Shown: one piece after another, positions 18,844-28,200 of the stretch
Numbering within the stretch: position 1 is the first letter of the stretch
Layout of the letters: every line of letters starts with the position of its first letter
Assembly: GCA_965200035.1 (NCBI GenBank)
Contig: OZ241334.1
Span: forward strand, 1,240,001-1,304,000
DNA length: 64,000 nt
Origin: UBA1952 sp965200035
Lineage (GTDB): Bacteria; Bacteroidota; Bacteroidia; Chitinophagales; Chitinophagaceae
Direction: 5' to 3'
Program-made: the position numbers and the translations under genes
Notes under the pieces: model-generated
Told to the model about the DNA's origin: nothing
The model's database searches: none
What the model saw: only the letters and a program-made list of their open reading frames with translations

Positions 18844-19860
18844 ATGCTACAACTTGGTCTTTGCACCTTTGCCGATCTGGGCGATCTTACTCCTCAGCAG
18901 CGTATGAGCAATCTGCTCGAAGAAGCCATACTCGCCGATCAATTGGGCCTGGATGTGTTCGCGCTCGGCGAGCATCATCGTCCTGATTACATAGCCAGCG
19001 CGCCGGCTGTGGCCCTTGCCGCTATTGCCGCACGTACAGAACGCATCAGGCTCAGCAGTGGCGTTACCGTGCTCAGCAGCGATGATCCGGTGCGCGTATT
19101 TCAGCAGTTTGCCACGGTTGATCTGATCTCCAACGGACGGGCGGAAATCATGGCCGGGCGCGGCTCTTTTACAGAAAGCTTTCCGCTTTTTGGCTACAGC
19201 CTGGATGACTATCATACGCTCTTTTCAGAAAAGCTGGATATGCTGGTAAAGCTCACTCAGCAGGAGATCATTACCTGGCAGGGCAGGCATACACAATCCA
19301 TCGATCATACAGGCATCTATCCGCGGCCGGTGCAGCCGCAACTCCCCGTATGGGTGGCTGTTGGCGGTACGCCTGAGTCTGTAGTGCGCGCGGCGCAATA
19401 TAATCTGCCGCTTGTGCTGGCCATTATTGGCGGTCAGTGGGCGCGCTTTGCTCCTTTTGTAAAGCTTTACAGACAAGCCCTGGCAGAATATAGCCATGAT
19501 GCAAATACTGCGCAGGTCTGCATTAATCAGCACTGCTATATTGCGGAAGATTCACAAGCTGCGCGCAATGAATTTTACCCTGCTCATCATGAAGTTTTCA
19601 GCCGTATAGGCCGTGAGCGCGGCTGGCAGCCGGGCGGACGGTCTGAATTTGATGCAGGGTGCGCGCCATCCGGTCATTTGCTGGTAGGCAGCCCGCAGGA
19701 AGTGATTGATAAATTATGTGCCGAACAAGATCTGTTTGGCAATACCAGATTTATGATGCAGATGAGCTTAGGCAATCTACCGCATGCCAAGGCAATGAAA
19801 TCCATAGAACTGTTCGCTACCAAAGTAGCGCCTGCATTACGCGCTATGGCAGGCAAATAA
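18844..19860 (+). CDS. LLM-class flavin-dependent oxidoreductase
   Basis: The 338-residue product is a bacterial-luciferase-fold protein. It begins MLQLGLCTFADLGD and shows FALGEHHRPDYIASAPAVALAA (about 40-61), GVTVLSSDDPVRVFQQFATVDLISNGR and GRGSFTESFPLFGY. These are hallmarks of single-component LLM proteins that use reduced FMN. The start at 18844 fits homologues; the frame stays open upstream through the terminator, which argues against a longer protein. The substrate is unknown. Confidence 0.9.
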   Translation: MLQLGLCTFADLGDLTPQQRMSNLLEEAILADQLGLDVFALGEHHRPDYIASAPAVALAAIAARTERIRLSSGVTVLSSDDPVRVFQQFATVDLISNGRAEIMAGRGSFTESFPLFGYSLDDYHTLFSEKLDMLVKLTQQEIITWQGRHTQSIDHTGIYPRPVQPQLPVWVAVGGTPESVVRAAQYNLPLVLAIIGGQWARFAPFVKLYRQALAEYSHDANTAQVCINQHCYIAEDSQAARNEFYPAHHEVFSRIGRERGWQPGGRSEFDAGCAPSGHLLVGSPQEVIDKLCAEQDLFGNTRFMMQMSLGNLPHAKAMKSIELFATKVAPALRAMAGK

Positions 19861-20031
19861 AATGTTTCGATCTGAAAGGTCGCCGCTGTTTGTAACTGGT
19901 TCATTAATATTTTGTTGCGCGTAACCTGCACGGATTATGCGGAAACGTTTACCGGCGTAAAGTGATAAGCTTTGCTTACATGCGGCGGCACTTTCCGTAT
20001 AAATAACGGCATTCATATCCCGATAATAAAC

Positions 20032-20082
20032 GGGTATGCATATACCCATTAAAAAGATAGTGTCATACCGTTAAAAAACGGT
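20032..20082. promoter_or_regulatory. Two short palindromes upstream of a small ORF
   Basis: GGGTAT and ATACCC (20032-20037 and 20042-20047) flank GCAT, and ACCGTT and AACGGT (20067-20072 and 20077-20082) flank AAAA. They lie 75-125 nt before the small gene at 20157 in a 296-nt gap. They could be operators or small hairpins; nothing else is seen in the gap. Confidence 0.35.
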
Positions 20083-20156
20083 AGACAGGTGGTGAATAAC
20101 ACAGTAAATTGCATTATCAATTAACACACCAGCACACCTAATCTACCCCTTTAGCG

Positions 20157-20378
20157 ATGAAAAAATATGAAACTTTAAGGAGCATCCTCAATGAGGATAT
20201 CAATATCGGGATTGATGTGCATAATTACAGCCACATCATGATTGATTTTGAAAATCCACCTAACGATATTCCGGCAACTAGCCTTTATATCGCTCCGCCG
20301 GATCAGACGCCGCCGCTCGATGAGCCGGCCTACATCTGGCGTGGCAGCCGCCATACAATGGCTTACGCTGGCCGGTAA
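20157..20378 (+). CDS. Small hypothetical protein (73 aa)
   Basis: The frame starts at ATG 20157 and encodes an acidic, proline-rich peptide (IDFENPPNDIPATSLYIAPPDQ in its middle) with no membrane segment and no known domain. It fits between two genes, does not overlap either, and has a normal-looking codon pattern, which favours a real gene. No family is recognised. Confidence 0.45.
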   Translation: MKKYETLRSILNEDINIGIDVHNYSHIMIDFENPPNDIPATSLYIAPPDQTPPLDEPAYIWRGSRHTMAYAGR

Positions 20379-20435
20379 GTTAATTATCCTTTGAAATTTG
20401 CACCTGCTTTATTTATAAATGCGGGTGTGGCGCCG

Positions 20436-21671
20436 CTACTTTATCCGCTTTATTCTTGCCTCTATTCCCTTTTTTTCCGTTTCAGTTGCCGCAAGCTCCC
20501 AGGCTTTCTGAAAACCTGCCCTCGCACGTGTGGCATCAATCGTCTCATAAAGCTCGCCCAACAACATAAAATAATAATTGTTCTGCACCGGCTTCAGCAA
20601 TTCCATCTCCTGCAGCGCAGCCTGTATGCCCTGAGCTTTATACAATGCGAATATCCGGTTGAGCGCAACAGCAGGTGAGTAATTAATGACCAATAGCTGA
20701 TCGTATAGGCGCAGGATGTCGTTCCATTTTTCCGGTGTGTCTTCTTTGGTGCAGTGCCAGCTTGCGATACCGGCCTCCAGGTGATAAGAGCTCAGCTCAT
20801 TGCCCTGCATAGAACGCTGAAGATAGTGCCATCCTTCCCGGATCAATGCCTGATCCCACAGCTTATCATCCTGATCATCATATAGCACATGCGCATGGCC
20901 ACCTGCCTGCCGCGCATCGAAGCGGGACGCATGAAAGCACATCAGCGCGAGCAGCGCATTGGTTTTGGGCCTATCTGTTCGCTCGTACGCCGTGAGCATC
21001 AGCCCCAGGCGCATGGCTTCCAGGCAAAGATCTTTCTGCAGGATGGCATCCTGTGTTTTTGAATAATAGCCCTCGCTGAACAGCAGGTAAATAATATGCA
21101 GCACATTATCCAGCCGATCATCCAATTGATGCTCCGGCGGCAGCTCCATCCTGATCTGTGCGGCGCGCAGCTTTTCCTTTGCACGGAACAGTCTTTTATT
21201 GATCGTTTCTTTGCTGGTAAGGAACGCTTCCGCAATCTCATCAATTCCAAAACCGCAAAGGATGCGCAATGCAAGTCCTATCTGGGCTTCGCTGGCAATG
21301 GCCGGATCGCAGATGGCAAACATCATCTGCAGCTGGCTGTCACGTATGTTTTGCTGTGAAAAGTCGGGCAATGGATCTTCTTCCTGCAGCTCACTACCGG
21401 ACTTCACTGCGGGAATTACTTTCTGCTCCAGTATTTTATTCCTGCGAAGCAGATAAAGTGTTTTCTGCTTTCCTACGGCGTAGAGCCATGCGGTAGGGTT
21501 GGGTGGCATTCCTTTGGTGCCCCAGGTTTCTGCTGCAAGCAAAAAAGTATCGCTGACGATATCTTCCGCCAGCGCTATATGCTGCAGGCCAAACAGCCTG
21601 CTGATCACAGCGACCATTTTAGAAAATTCCTGCTGGAATAAATGCTTCAATGATTCGTGCGCCTGTTCCAT
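20436..21671 (-). CDS. ECF sigma factor of the ECF42 type with C-terminal TPR-like extension
   Basis: The 411-residue product has sigma region 2 at about 10-75 (LAEDIVSDTFLLAAETWG), region 4 at about 110-165 (GFGIDEIAEAFLTSKETINKRLFRAKEKL) and a long helical C-terminal part of the DUF6596/TPR kind (LDNVLHIIYLLFSEGYY; ALNRIFALYKAQG). This length and the neighbouring DGPF (YCII) gene are the known signature of ECF42 sigma factors, which have no classical anti-sigma and are thought to be controlled through the C-terminal extension. ATG 21671 fits the family; upstream frame crosses a terminator. The gene starts only 13 nt after the U tract of that terminator, so its expression may depend on read-through. 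Confidence 0.9.
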   Translation of the reverse strand: MEQAHESLKHLFQQEFSKMVAVISRLFGLQHIALAEDIVSDTFLLAAETWGTKGMPPNPTAWLYAVGKQKTLYLLRRNKILEQKVIPAVKSGSELQEEDPLPDFSQQNIRDSQLQMMFAICDPAIASEAQIGLALRILCGFGIDEIAEAFLTSKETINKRLFRAKEKLRAAQIRMELPPEHQLDDRLDNVLHIIYLLFSEGYYSKTQDAILQKDLCLEAMRLGLMLTAYERTDRPKTNALLALMCFHASRFDARQAGGHAHVLYDDQDDKLWDQALIREGWHYLQRSMQGNELSSYHLEAGIASWHCTKEDTPEKWNDILRLYDQLLVINYSPAVALNRIFALYKAQGIQAALQEMELLKPVQNNYYFMLLGELYETIDATRARAGFQKAWELAATETEKKGIEARIKRIK

Positions 21672-21684
21672 ATTTTGTAATGAT

Positions 21685-21718
21685 AAAAAAGCCCATACCG
21701 TATAACAGTATGGGCTTT
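21685..21718 (-). terminator. Terminator or attenuator between DGPF and sigma genes
   Basis: AAAGCCCATAC (21688-21698) and GTATGGGCTTT (21708-21718) form an 11-bp perfect stem. On the minus strand it is followed by TTTTTT. It lies between the stop of the DGPF gene (21731) and the ATG of the sigma gene (21671). Confidence 0.85.
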
Positions 21719-21730
21719 GTGCTGTAGTAA

Positions 21731-22072
21731 TTATTGAGCGATCTGGCGTACCTCTACGCTTCCTCCACCAGTCAGTGCCGGGCATCCATGTGCAAGTGTA
21801 GTAGCATCATCCAGGTCTTCGGCTTTTACAACGATAAAGCCTCCGAGCCGTTCGCGGATTTCTACGAACGGTCCATCTGTAATCACGCCGCCCGGCTTCA
21901 GCACTTTGCCTTCGCCGGAAAGCCTGTTTCCATGATCGGCAAGCTTACCCTGCGCGGCAATATTGCCTATCCATTCCTGCCAGCTACGGACCGTCTCTTC
22001 CATTTCTTTGGGTGATGCCTGAGTATTACAATTTGTATCGTCCTGCCGGAACAGGAATATAAAGTCTTTCAT
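21731..22072 (-). CDS. YCII-related DGPF-domain protein
   Basis: The 113-residue product has a YCII fold with the motif ITDGPFVEIRERLGGF (about 63-78), the DGPF box that names this group, and ends in SVEVRQIAQ. DGPF proteins are the regular genomic partners and targets of ECF42 sigma factors; their biochemical role is not settled. It is encoded directly before the sigma gene on the same strand, with a terminator between them. Confidence 0.92.
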   Translation of the reverse strand: MKDFIFLFRQDDTNCNTQASPKEMEETVRSWQEWIGNIAAQGKLADHGNRLSGEGKVLKPGGVITDGPFVEIRERLGGFIVVKAEDLDDATTLAHGCPALTGGGSVEVRQIAQ

Positions 22073-22117
22073 ATTGGTTTGCTTTTAAAAAAATTGATCT
22101 TGTTATGGATGAAAAAA

Positions 22118-22591
22118 TCAGTTGGTAACTGCGGCGTGCATGCCCGGAGTATAGCTGCCCGCAGGAGTGCGGAAGGCAATGTTGAGGCGGTTATAAGTAT
22201 TGATGGTTGTAACAGCAAGCGTAAGATCGATCAGCTCATCTTCTGAAAATTGTAAGGTGGCCTGCTTGTAAACATCATCCGGCACATTGCCATCCGTGAT
22301 TTTTGTAACAGCCTCGGCCCAGGCCAGCGCAGCGCGCTCCCGGTCTGTATAAACGGTGGCTTCGCGCCAGGCGTTCAGCATATACAGGCGCTGCTCCGAT
22401 TCGCCTTTTACACGCAGGTCTTTCGAATGCATATCCAAGCAATAGGCACAGCCGTTTATTTGTGATACCCGAAAGTAAATCAGGTTCAGCAAATCCTTAC
22501 CTACCGGCGACTGAGCCAGATAACTCCCCAGTGGATAAAGCGCTTTCATAGCGTGCTGGCCCTTTGCAAACACATTGATACGTTGTTCCAT
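22118..22591 (-). CDS. AhpD-like carboxymuconolactone decarboxylase family protein
   Basis: The 157-residue helical product carries the redox motif INGCAYCLDMHSKDL (CxxC at about 47-50 with His three residues later), which is the AhpD peroxidase signature. Family members reduce peroxides or act as thiol reductants. It precedes the DGPF and sigma genes on the same strand (45-nt gap), so it is a candidate member of the same regulon. A paralogue lies just upstream. Confidence 0.9.
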   Translation of the reverse strand: MEQRINVFAKGQHAMKALYPLGSYLAQSPVGKDLLNLIYFRVSQINGCAYCLDMHSKDLRVKGESEQRLYMLNAWREATVYTDRERAALAWAEAVTKITDGNVPDDVYKQATLQFSEDELIDLTLAVTTINTYNRLNIAFRTPAGSYTPGMHAAVTN

Positions 22592-22710
22592 TTTTTGATT
22601 TTTTAGTGGTTATTGAACGTTTATACTTCAATAATGCACGGGCTTTCAAAAACTGGACATGCTCAGGAACATTTTTTGAAAAATATTTTTAGCAGGAAAT
22701 GTCAGGACAC

Positions 22711-23169
22711 CTATGGATTAGCTGCATCCGGCGCAGGATGCATGCTCAGCGCTACACCGATCCGGTTCCACGCATTGATGGTCGTGACGGCCATGATTAC
22801 CTGTGCGGTCTTTGTTTCGCCGAACATTGTGATGGATTTTTCGTAGAGCTCATTGCTCAGTCCCTGCCGGTGTATGAGTGTGATCTCCTCGGTCATGGAC
22901 AGTATCAATTGTTCTTCTTCTGTAAAAATATTGGTGGCTTCGCGCCATACATTCATCAGGTAAATGCGCTGCTCAGTTTCGCCCAGCCTGCGGGCATCTT
23001 TGGTATGCTTATTCACGCAATAGGCGCATCCATTGATCTGCGAAGCGCGTATCTTGATCATTTCACGGTGCAGCTCGCTGATTTCTGAATTGCGGTTATA
23101 TTCATCCAGCGGAGCCAGCGCCTGATAGGCCTGCGGCTGTACTTTTGCCATGTTCAGTCTTTTGCTCAT
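22711..23169 (-). CDS. Second AhpD-like carboxymuconolactone decarboxylase family protein
   Basis: The 152-residue product is a paralogue of the neighbour at 22118-22591, with INGCAYCVNKHTKDARRLG and the same NVWREAT helix. The redox Cys pair and His are intact. The 119-nt gap to its paralogue shows no terminator. Together these two look like an old tandem duplication placed beside the ECF42/DGPF pair. Confidence 0.9.
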   Translation of the reverse strand: MSKRLNMAKVQPQAYQALAPLDEYNRNSEISELHREMIKIRASQINGCAYCVNKHTKDARRLGETEQRIYLMNVWREATNIFTEEEQLILSMTEEITLIHRQGLSNELYEKSITMFGETKTAQVIMAVTTINAWNRIGVALSMHPAPDAANP

Positions 23170-23304
23170 AATTGTAATTTTAAATGGATCGGGTTAGCTG
23201 TTGTCTTGGAAATCATTACCTGAAAGTAGGAGAAAAATGGAACAGGTTTTAAAGTTTGGCTCTATGCTTGTATTGTCCGGGCGCTGTTTTTTCAAGTAAT
23301 TAAA

Positions 23305-23943
23305 ATGATGATGCTTTACAACAGCCAGCTGCATAATTTTTCTTTCAACAATATAACGGTAAAGCTGTGGCTGCCGGATATGTCAGCGCTGCAGGCTGCC
23401 TACGATGCGCCGCAAAATGCGAACGCACCATTTCCATATTGGGCCAGGCTGTGGCCGTCTGCACTTGCCATGAGCCGTTTTATTGCAGCGAATCCGGAAC
23501 TGGTAAAAGATAAAAATGTACTTGAGCTTGCCGGGGGATTAGGGTTGCCAGGCATAGTCGCCGCTCATTTCGCCACTCGTGTTTTGCTGAGCGATTATCT
23601 GCCGGAAGCAGTAGCTGTTATGCAGGCTTCCATTGCTCAAAATCATCTGAACAATATTTCCTGCCGGCAGCTCGACTGGCATCATCTTCCGCCAGACCTC
23701 GGTGCCAATGTGCTTCTGCTCAGCGATATTAATTACGATCCTGCAGCTTTTGAAGTGCTGTATAAAGTGCTGATCCGCTTTATGAACCGGGGCACCACCA
23801 CCCTGCTTACTACTCCGCAGCGCCTGATGGCCAAACCTTTCATAGAGCGCTTATTGCCTTTTTGTATACTACAGACAGAAGATGAGGTGATTCTGGATAA
23901 TGAACGCCATTTTATTACTGTAATGATATTGCAGAAACAATAG
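23305..23943 (+). CDS. Class I SAM methyltransferase, lysine/METTL-like family
   Basis: The 212-residue product has a Rossmann methyltransferase core: WARLWPSALAMSRFI (about 46-60), motif I VLELAGGLGLPGIVAAHFA (about 73-91), LLSDYLPEAV and the post-I LLLSDINYDPAAF (about 136-148). The WARLWPS and SDINYD elements are those of family 16 (nicotinamide N-methyltransferase/METTL21-like) enzymes, which usually methylate protein lysines. The target is unknown. It stands alone. Confidence 0.85.
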   Translation: MMMLYNSQLHNFSFNNITVKLWLPDMSALQAAYDAPQNANAPFPYWARLWPSALAMSRFIAANPELVKDKNVLELAGGLGLPGIVAAHFATRVLLSDYLPEAVAVMQASIAQNHLNNISCRQLDWHHLPPDLGANVLLLSDINYDPAAFEVLYKVLIRFMNRGTTTLLTTPQRLMAKPFIERLLPFCILQTEDEVILDNERHFITVMILQKQ

Positions 23944-23994
23944 CTGGCACTATAATTATACGGATTCGGGTAACAAACCAATAAACGATCTGAT

Positions 23995-24411
23995 ATGAAA
24001 AATGCTTCTCTGAAAGCCGTAGCTGAAAAGATGAAAAATCTTGACTTCTGTATGCTGATTACGCAGGATGGGCGCAATGGATTTCACACACGACCTATGA
24101 GCAATAATGGCCTGGTGGAATACGACGGCAATTCATGGTTCTTTACTTATGAAGACAGCAATAAGGTACGGCAGATAGAAGCGGATGCCAAAGTGAGCCT
24201 GATCTATCAGAATGATGATATGCTGTTTATGGAATGCTACGGGCAGGCCAGCATTATCCGCCGGAAAAGCATGATGGAGGATAAATGGATGGACGAGCTG
24301 AATCAGTGGTTTCCTCAGGGACTGGATACATCCGGCATCTGCATGATCAAAGTGGAGGCTACACGCATCCAGTTTTGGCATAAAGAGGAAGAAGGCGAGT
24401 ACAAATCATAA
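23995..24411 (+). CDS. Pyridoxamine 5'-phosphate oxidase-like (general stress) protein
   Basis: The 138-residue product has the split-barrel FMN-binding fold seen in general stress protein 26: LDFCMLITQDGRNGFHTRPMSN (about 15-36), WFFTYEDSNKVRQIEADAKVSLIY and C-terminal IKVEATRIQFWH. Such proteins bind flavin and act in redox stress. It starts 51 nt after the methyltransferase gene and ends at a strong terminator. Confidence 0.9.
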   Translation: MKNASLKAVAEKMKNLDFCMLITQDGRNGFHTRPMSNNGLVEYDGNSWFFTYEDSNKVRQIEADAKVSLIYQNDDMLFMECYGQASIIRRKSMMEDKWMDELNQWFPQGLDTSGICMIKVEATRIQFWHKEEEGEYKS

Positions 24412-24428
24412 ATTTTATTGAAAAGAAG

Positions 24429-24456
24429 AAGCTGCCTGAACAGGCAGCTTTTCTTT
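24429..24456 (+). terminator. Intrinsic terminator
   Basis: AAGCTGCCTG and CAGGCAGCTT form a 10-bp stem followed by TTCTTTT, 17 nt after the stop of the PPOX-like gene; it can also serve the convergent minus-strand gene. Confidence 0.88.
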
Positions 24457-24488
24457 TAACACACAACCTCCTTAATAAGTTTTAGTAG

Positions 24489-25124
24489 TTACATTTGCTT
24501 CTTCAGCTCTTCGAGCTTGCCTTTTTCTGATGAAAGCGCGGTCTCTTTTTTGCCCTGCACATTTTTGTTTTCTGCAATCTGCTTTTCGAGCTTTTCTTTG
24601 TCGCGGCTCAGCTTATCGCCATCTTCCACAGAGCCTTTGTAATCTTTCTCTGCTTTTCTGATGACCTCTTCCTGCGCTGCTACGGCCAGCTTCAGCTGAT
24701 AAGCTTTGGCATCGTTAGTGAAACTGTTCAGGAAGGCTTCCAGCTTTTGTACTTTATCCGCGTCGTTTGCAGAGGTTACAAAGTTGTCGTAGCCCTTTGA
24801 AGCCAGCAGCGTGATGGTGCTTTTGCCATCTTTGCCATCCACTTTCACATAAATGTCCATCTTATCCGGACCAATGCCGGCCCAGGTAACAGCTTTATAC
24901 GCCATAAAGCCTTTTTCAGAGCTCTTTTTGCCGAGGCCTTCTTTGTCAAGGCGCTCTTTAAGGGCATTTTCCACTACATCACCAGGCAGATCATAGTCAG
25001 CAACGATTGCGTTTTGCTGACCTTTCATAAATTTCACACTGCTTTCGTGTGCATTCTGCGCCATGCAGTGACTGGCAGCAGCACTTAGGGTAACAATGGA
25101 GAGCGCCTTTAAGAAGTGTCTCAT
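24489..25124 (-). CDS. Secreted hypothetical protein with C-terminal coiled coil
   Basis: The 211-residue product has a signal peptide (MRHFLKALSIVTLSAAASHCMAQ), a small globular part (to about 125) and a long charged helix (about 135-211, with repeated EKLEKQIAEN-type heptads). It is probably periplasmic. The coiled coil suggests oligomerisation or binding to a partner. No known domain is recognised. It lies downstream of the RND pump but is separated from it by a strong terminator, so it has its own transcription. Confidence 0.75.
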   Translation of the reverse strand: MRHFLKALSIVTLSAAASHCMAQNAHESSVKFMKGQQNAIVADYDLPGDVVENALKERLDKEGLGKKSSEKGFMAYKAVTWAGIGPDKMDIYVKVDGKDGKSTITLLASKGYDNFVTSANDADKVQKLEAFLNSFTNDAKAYQLKLAVAAQEEVIRKAEKDYKGSVEDGDKLSRDKEKLEKQIAENKNVQGKKETALSSEKGKLEELKKQM

Positions 25125-25205
25125 AACTGTTATTTCGTTTTTGGTATTCGGTCATATAGCATCAAGAAGTGTGCCAAACTTTTTAAAACATGCTTTTATA
25201 CAAAT

Positions 25206-25240
25206 AAAAAAAGCGCTGCAATATTTACAGCGCTTTTTTT
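25206..25240. terminator. Bidirectional terminator downstream of the RND pump
   Basis: AAGCGCTG (25211-25218) and CAGCGCTT (25228-25235) with flanking A and T runs make a strong terminator 20 nt after the RND stop on the minus strand. Confidence 0.9.
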
Positions 25241-25259
25241 CATTTTATTATCGCAATAT

Positions 25260-28200
25260 TTATTTTGCCACAGACATTACCTGTATCGGCTCTTTCCCCC
25301 GCTTCCTGGCAATCCAGCTTTTCAGGCGGAAGCTGAGCAGCATCATTACCGGCACCATGATCAGGGTAAGGAAAGTAGCAAAGCTAAGCCCATAGATCAT
25401 CGTCCAGGCGAGCGGTCCCCAGAAAGCACCACTATCACCACCAAAGAAGATATGAGGATTGAGCTCTGAGAACAGCGTTGCGAAGTCAATATTCAAACCT
25501 ACTGCCAGTGGGATAAGGCCAAGTATCGCCGATGCGGCGGTGAGCAATACGGGTGTCATACGGGTCCGGCCAGCTTCAACAATTGCGTCATAAGGCGTCA
25601 TGCCGTCTTTAAGCATAAGGTCCATAAACTCTACCAGCAGGATACCATTTCTTACCACAACACCCATCAATGCAACAATACCCATACCGCTCATTACAAT
25701 CGATATTGTGTTGCCAAAGATGGCCCAGCCGATCAATACGCCGAAGATGGAGAACAGGATCTCGCTCATGATGATGAAAGTGCGCGAAATGGAATTGAAT
25801 TGCAGGATCAGGATCAGGAAGATGAGCGCAATGGACGCCAGCCCGGCAGAACCCAGGAAGCCCATGGTCTCTGCCTGATCTTCCTGCTCACCGCCCATAC
25901 GCACACTTACATCAGGCGGGAATTTAAAGTCGAGCATTTCTCTTTGTACGGTGGCTACAACTTCATTGCCATTGGCGTCGGATGTAACATTCGAAGACAA
26001 GGTGATGATCCTCTTTTCATTCTTCCGCTTAATGCCACCATAAGTATTATCGTAATGTACATTGGCAAAAGCACTGACCGGCACATGGCGTATGATGCCG
26101 CCCATACCCATATCACGATAGGTAATGGACATGTTGCGAATGGCATCTATATCGCCGCGCTGGTCCTGCTTGTAGCGCAGTGTGATCGGGTAGTCATCTT
26201 TCGCATCACGGAAACGGGATACTTCCTTTCCGAACACAGCGGTACGCAGGTTGGTAGCGACCACGGCTGTGGAAATAGATTCATTGTTCATCCGCTCACG
26301 GTCAATATCGAACACAACCTCAGGCTTTTGTGCCTGAAAATCCGAGCGCAGCTCTTCAAGTCCATGAATATTCTTCGACATAAGGTAGCGTTTCAGGCGC
26401 TCTGAAGTGGAAACAAGCGTGTCAAGGTTATCGCAGGTAATTTCGATGGCAACTGGCTTACCGGTTGGCGGACCACTACCTTCTTTATCTACCGTTACTT
26501 CTGCACCCGGCACACCTTTCACCGCACTCCGGATGCGCTCGAGGTATTCCCGCGTAGTCACTTTGCCACTTCGTTTAGAGAACTGTGCAAAAGCTACCTG
26601 GATACGCCCTTTGTTCGGGAATTCGCCAACTTCACCAGCGGTCGGATCTACTGCATTTACTGTTACATTAGAGATAATGGATGTTACATTCGGGTTCTTC
26701 TTACCGCCATCCATATCAAGTGCTTTATCTACGCGGCCTTCAAGGTCTTTGAGCACGGTATTGGTATAAGCCTGATCAGTACCTACCGGCATATTCAGAT
26801 ATACATAAGCAAAGTTCGGATCGCCGCTCGGGAAAAAGTCCACTTTCGGGCTGCGCATGCTGATGCCTACAATGGCGAATATGAAGATGATGCCCATAAT
26901 ACCCAGAGTCTTGCCGGGGTGCGCCATGGCAGTCTTCAGCCAACGGGTGTACCAATCCTGGAAGCGTGGCCAGGTCTTATTCTGAAAACGATGGATTACT
27001 TTTTCGAGTACAAATTTTTCCAGCAGAACAAATCCATAGAGGAAGACCACGAAGTTGCCAACGCCCCAGCCGCCGCTCAGGTAGCCGATTGCAGCGAGCG
27101 AGGCAGCAACGATCAGTACGATCTTGTCCTTCTTACCCCAGCGGCGCTTGCCGGTATCGTTCGGATCATGCGGCTTCATAAAGTCCACAGCAAATACCGG
27201 GTTGATCACATAAGCTACAAGCAGCGATGCGAGCAGGGTAATGATCAGTGTGATTGGCAGATAGAACATGAAGTTGCCGATGGTGCCTGGCCAGAATGCC
27301 AGTGGCACGAATGGCATAAGTGTGGTAGCGGTCCCGGAAAGCACGGGCAGGAATATCTCACCCGTGGCCAGCTTGGCGGCGCTCTTGATCGGCACCTTGC
27401 CATTGTCGAAGATGCGGTGCGTATTCTCAATCACCACAATCGCATCATCCACCACAATACCCAATGCGAGCAGGAAGGAGAACAGCACAATCATGTTCAG
27501 CGTAAAGCCGATCGTTGGCATGACCAAAAAGGCGATAGCGCAGGAAAGCGGCACACTCATGGCAACGAACAACGCATTGGTAACACCCATGAAGAACATG
27601 AGGATGACCGTTACGAGTATAAAGCCGATGATGATCGTGTTGATCAGGTCATGCAGGGTAGAGCGTGTTTCATCGCTCTGGTCGCCGGTGATGCCGATGT
27701 TCAGATCCTTTGGCAGTTCATCTTTCTGCATCTTCTTCACTACATCCTGTACTTTGTCTGATGCATCAATCAGGTTTTGCCCGGATGCTTTGATGATGTT
27801 GAGCGAGATAACGGGTTTGCCATCCATGCTGGCGTAGGATTTCTGTTCTTCAAAAGAATCACGCACATCGGCAATATCATGCAGGTAAATGCTGCTCCCA
27901 GCCTGGCTCTTGACAACGATATTCCCGATCTGATCGGCGGACTTAAATTCATTCTTGAGCGAGAGGATACGCTTTTGGTTGTTGAGCGCAATCTCACCTG
28001 CGGTAACGGATACATTTTCGCTGGCTACCGCACGGTCGATGTCATCGAATGTAAGGCCGGCAGCCTGCATCTTGTAGGCATCCACGTTGATTTGTATTTC
28101 CCGGTCCAGGGCACCTACAAGGTCCACCCGCTTTACTTCTTTCAGCAGCTCAATCTTGTCCTTTACTTTGTCTGCATATTTTTTCAGACGGCTGAGGTCG

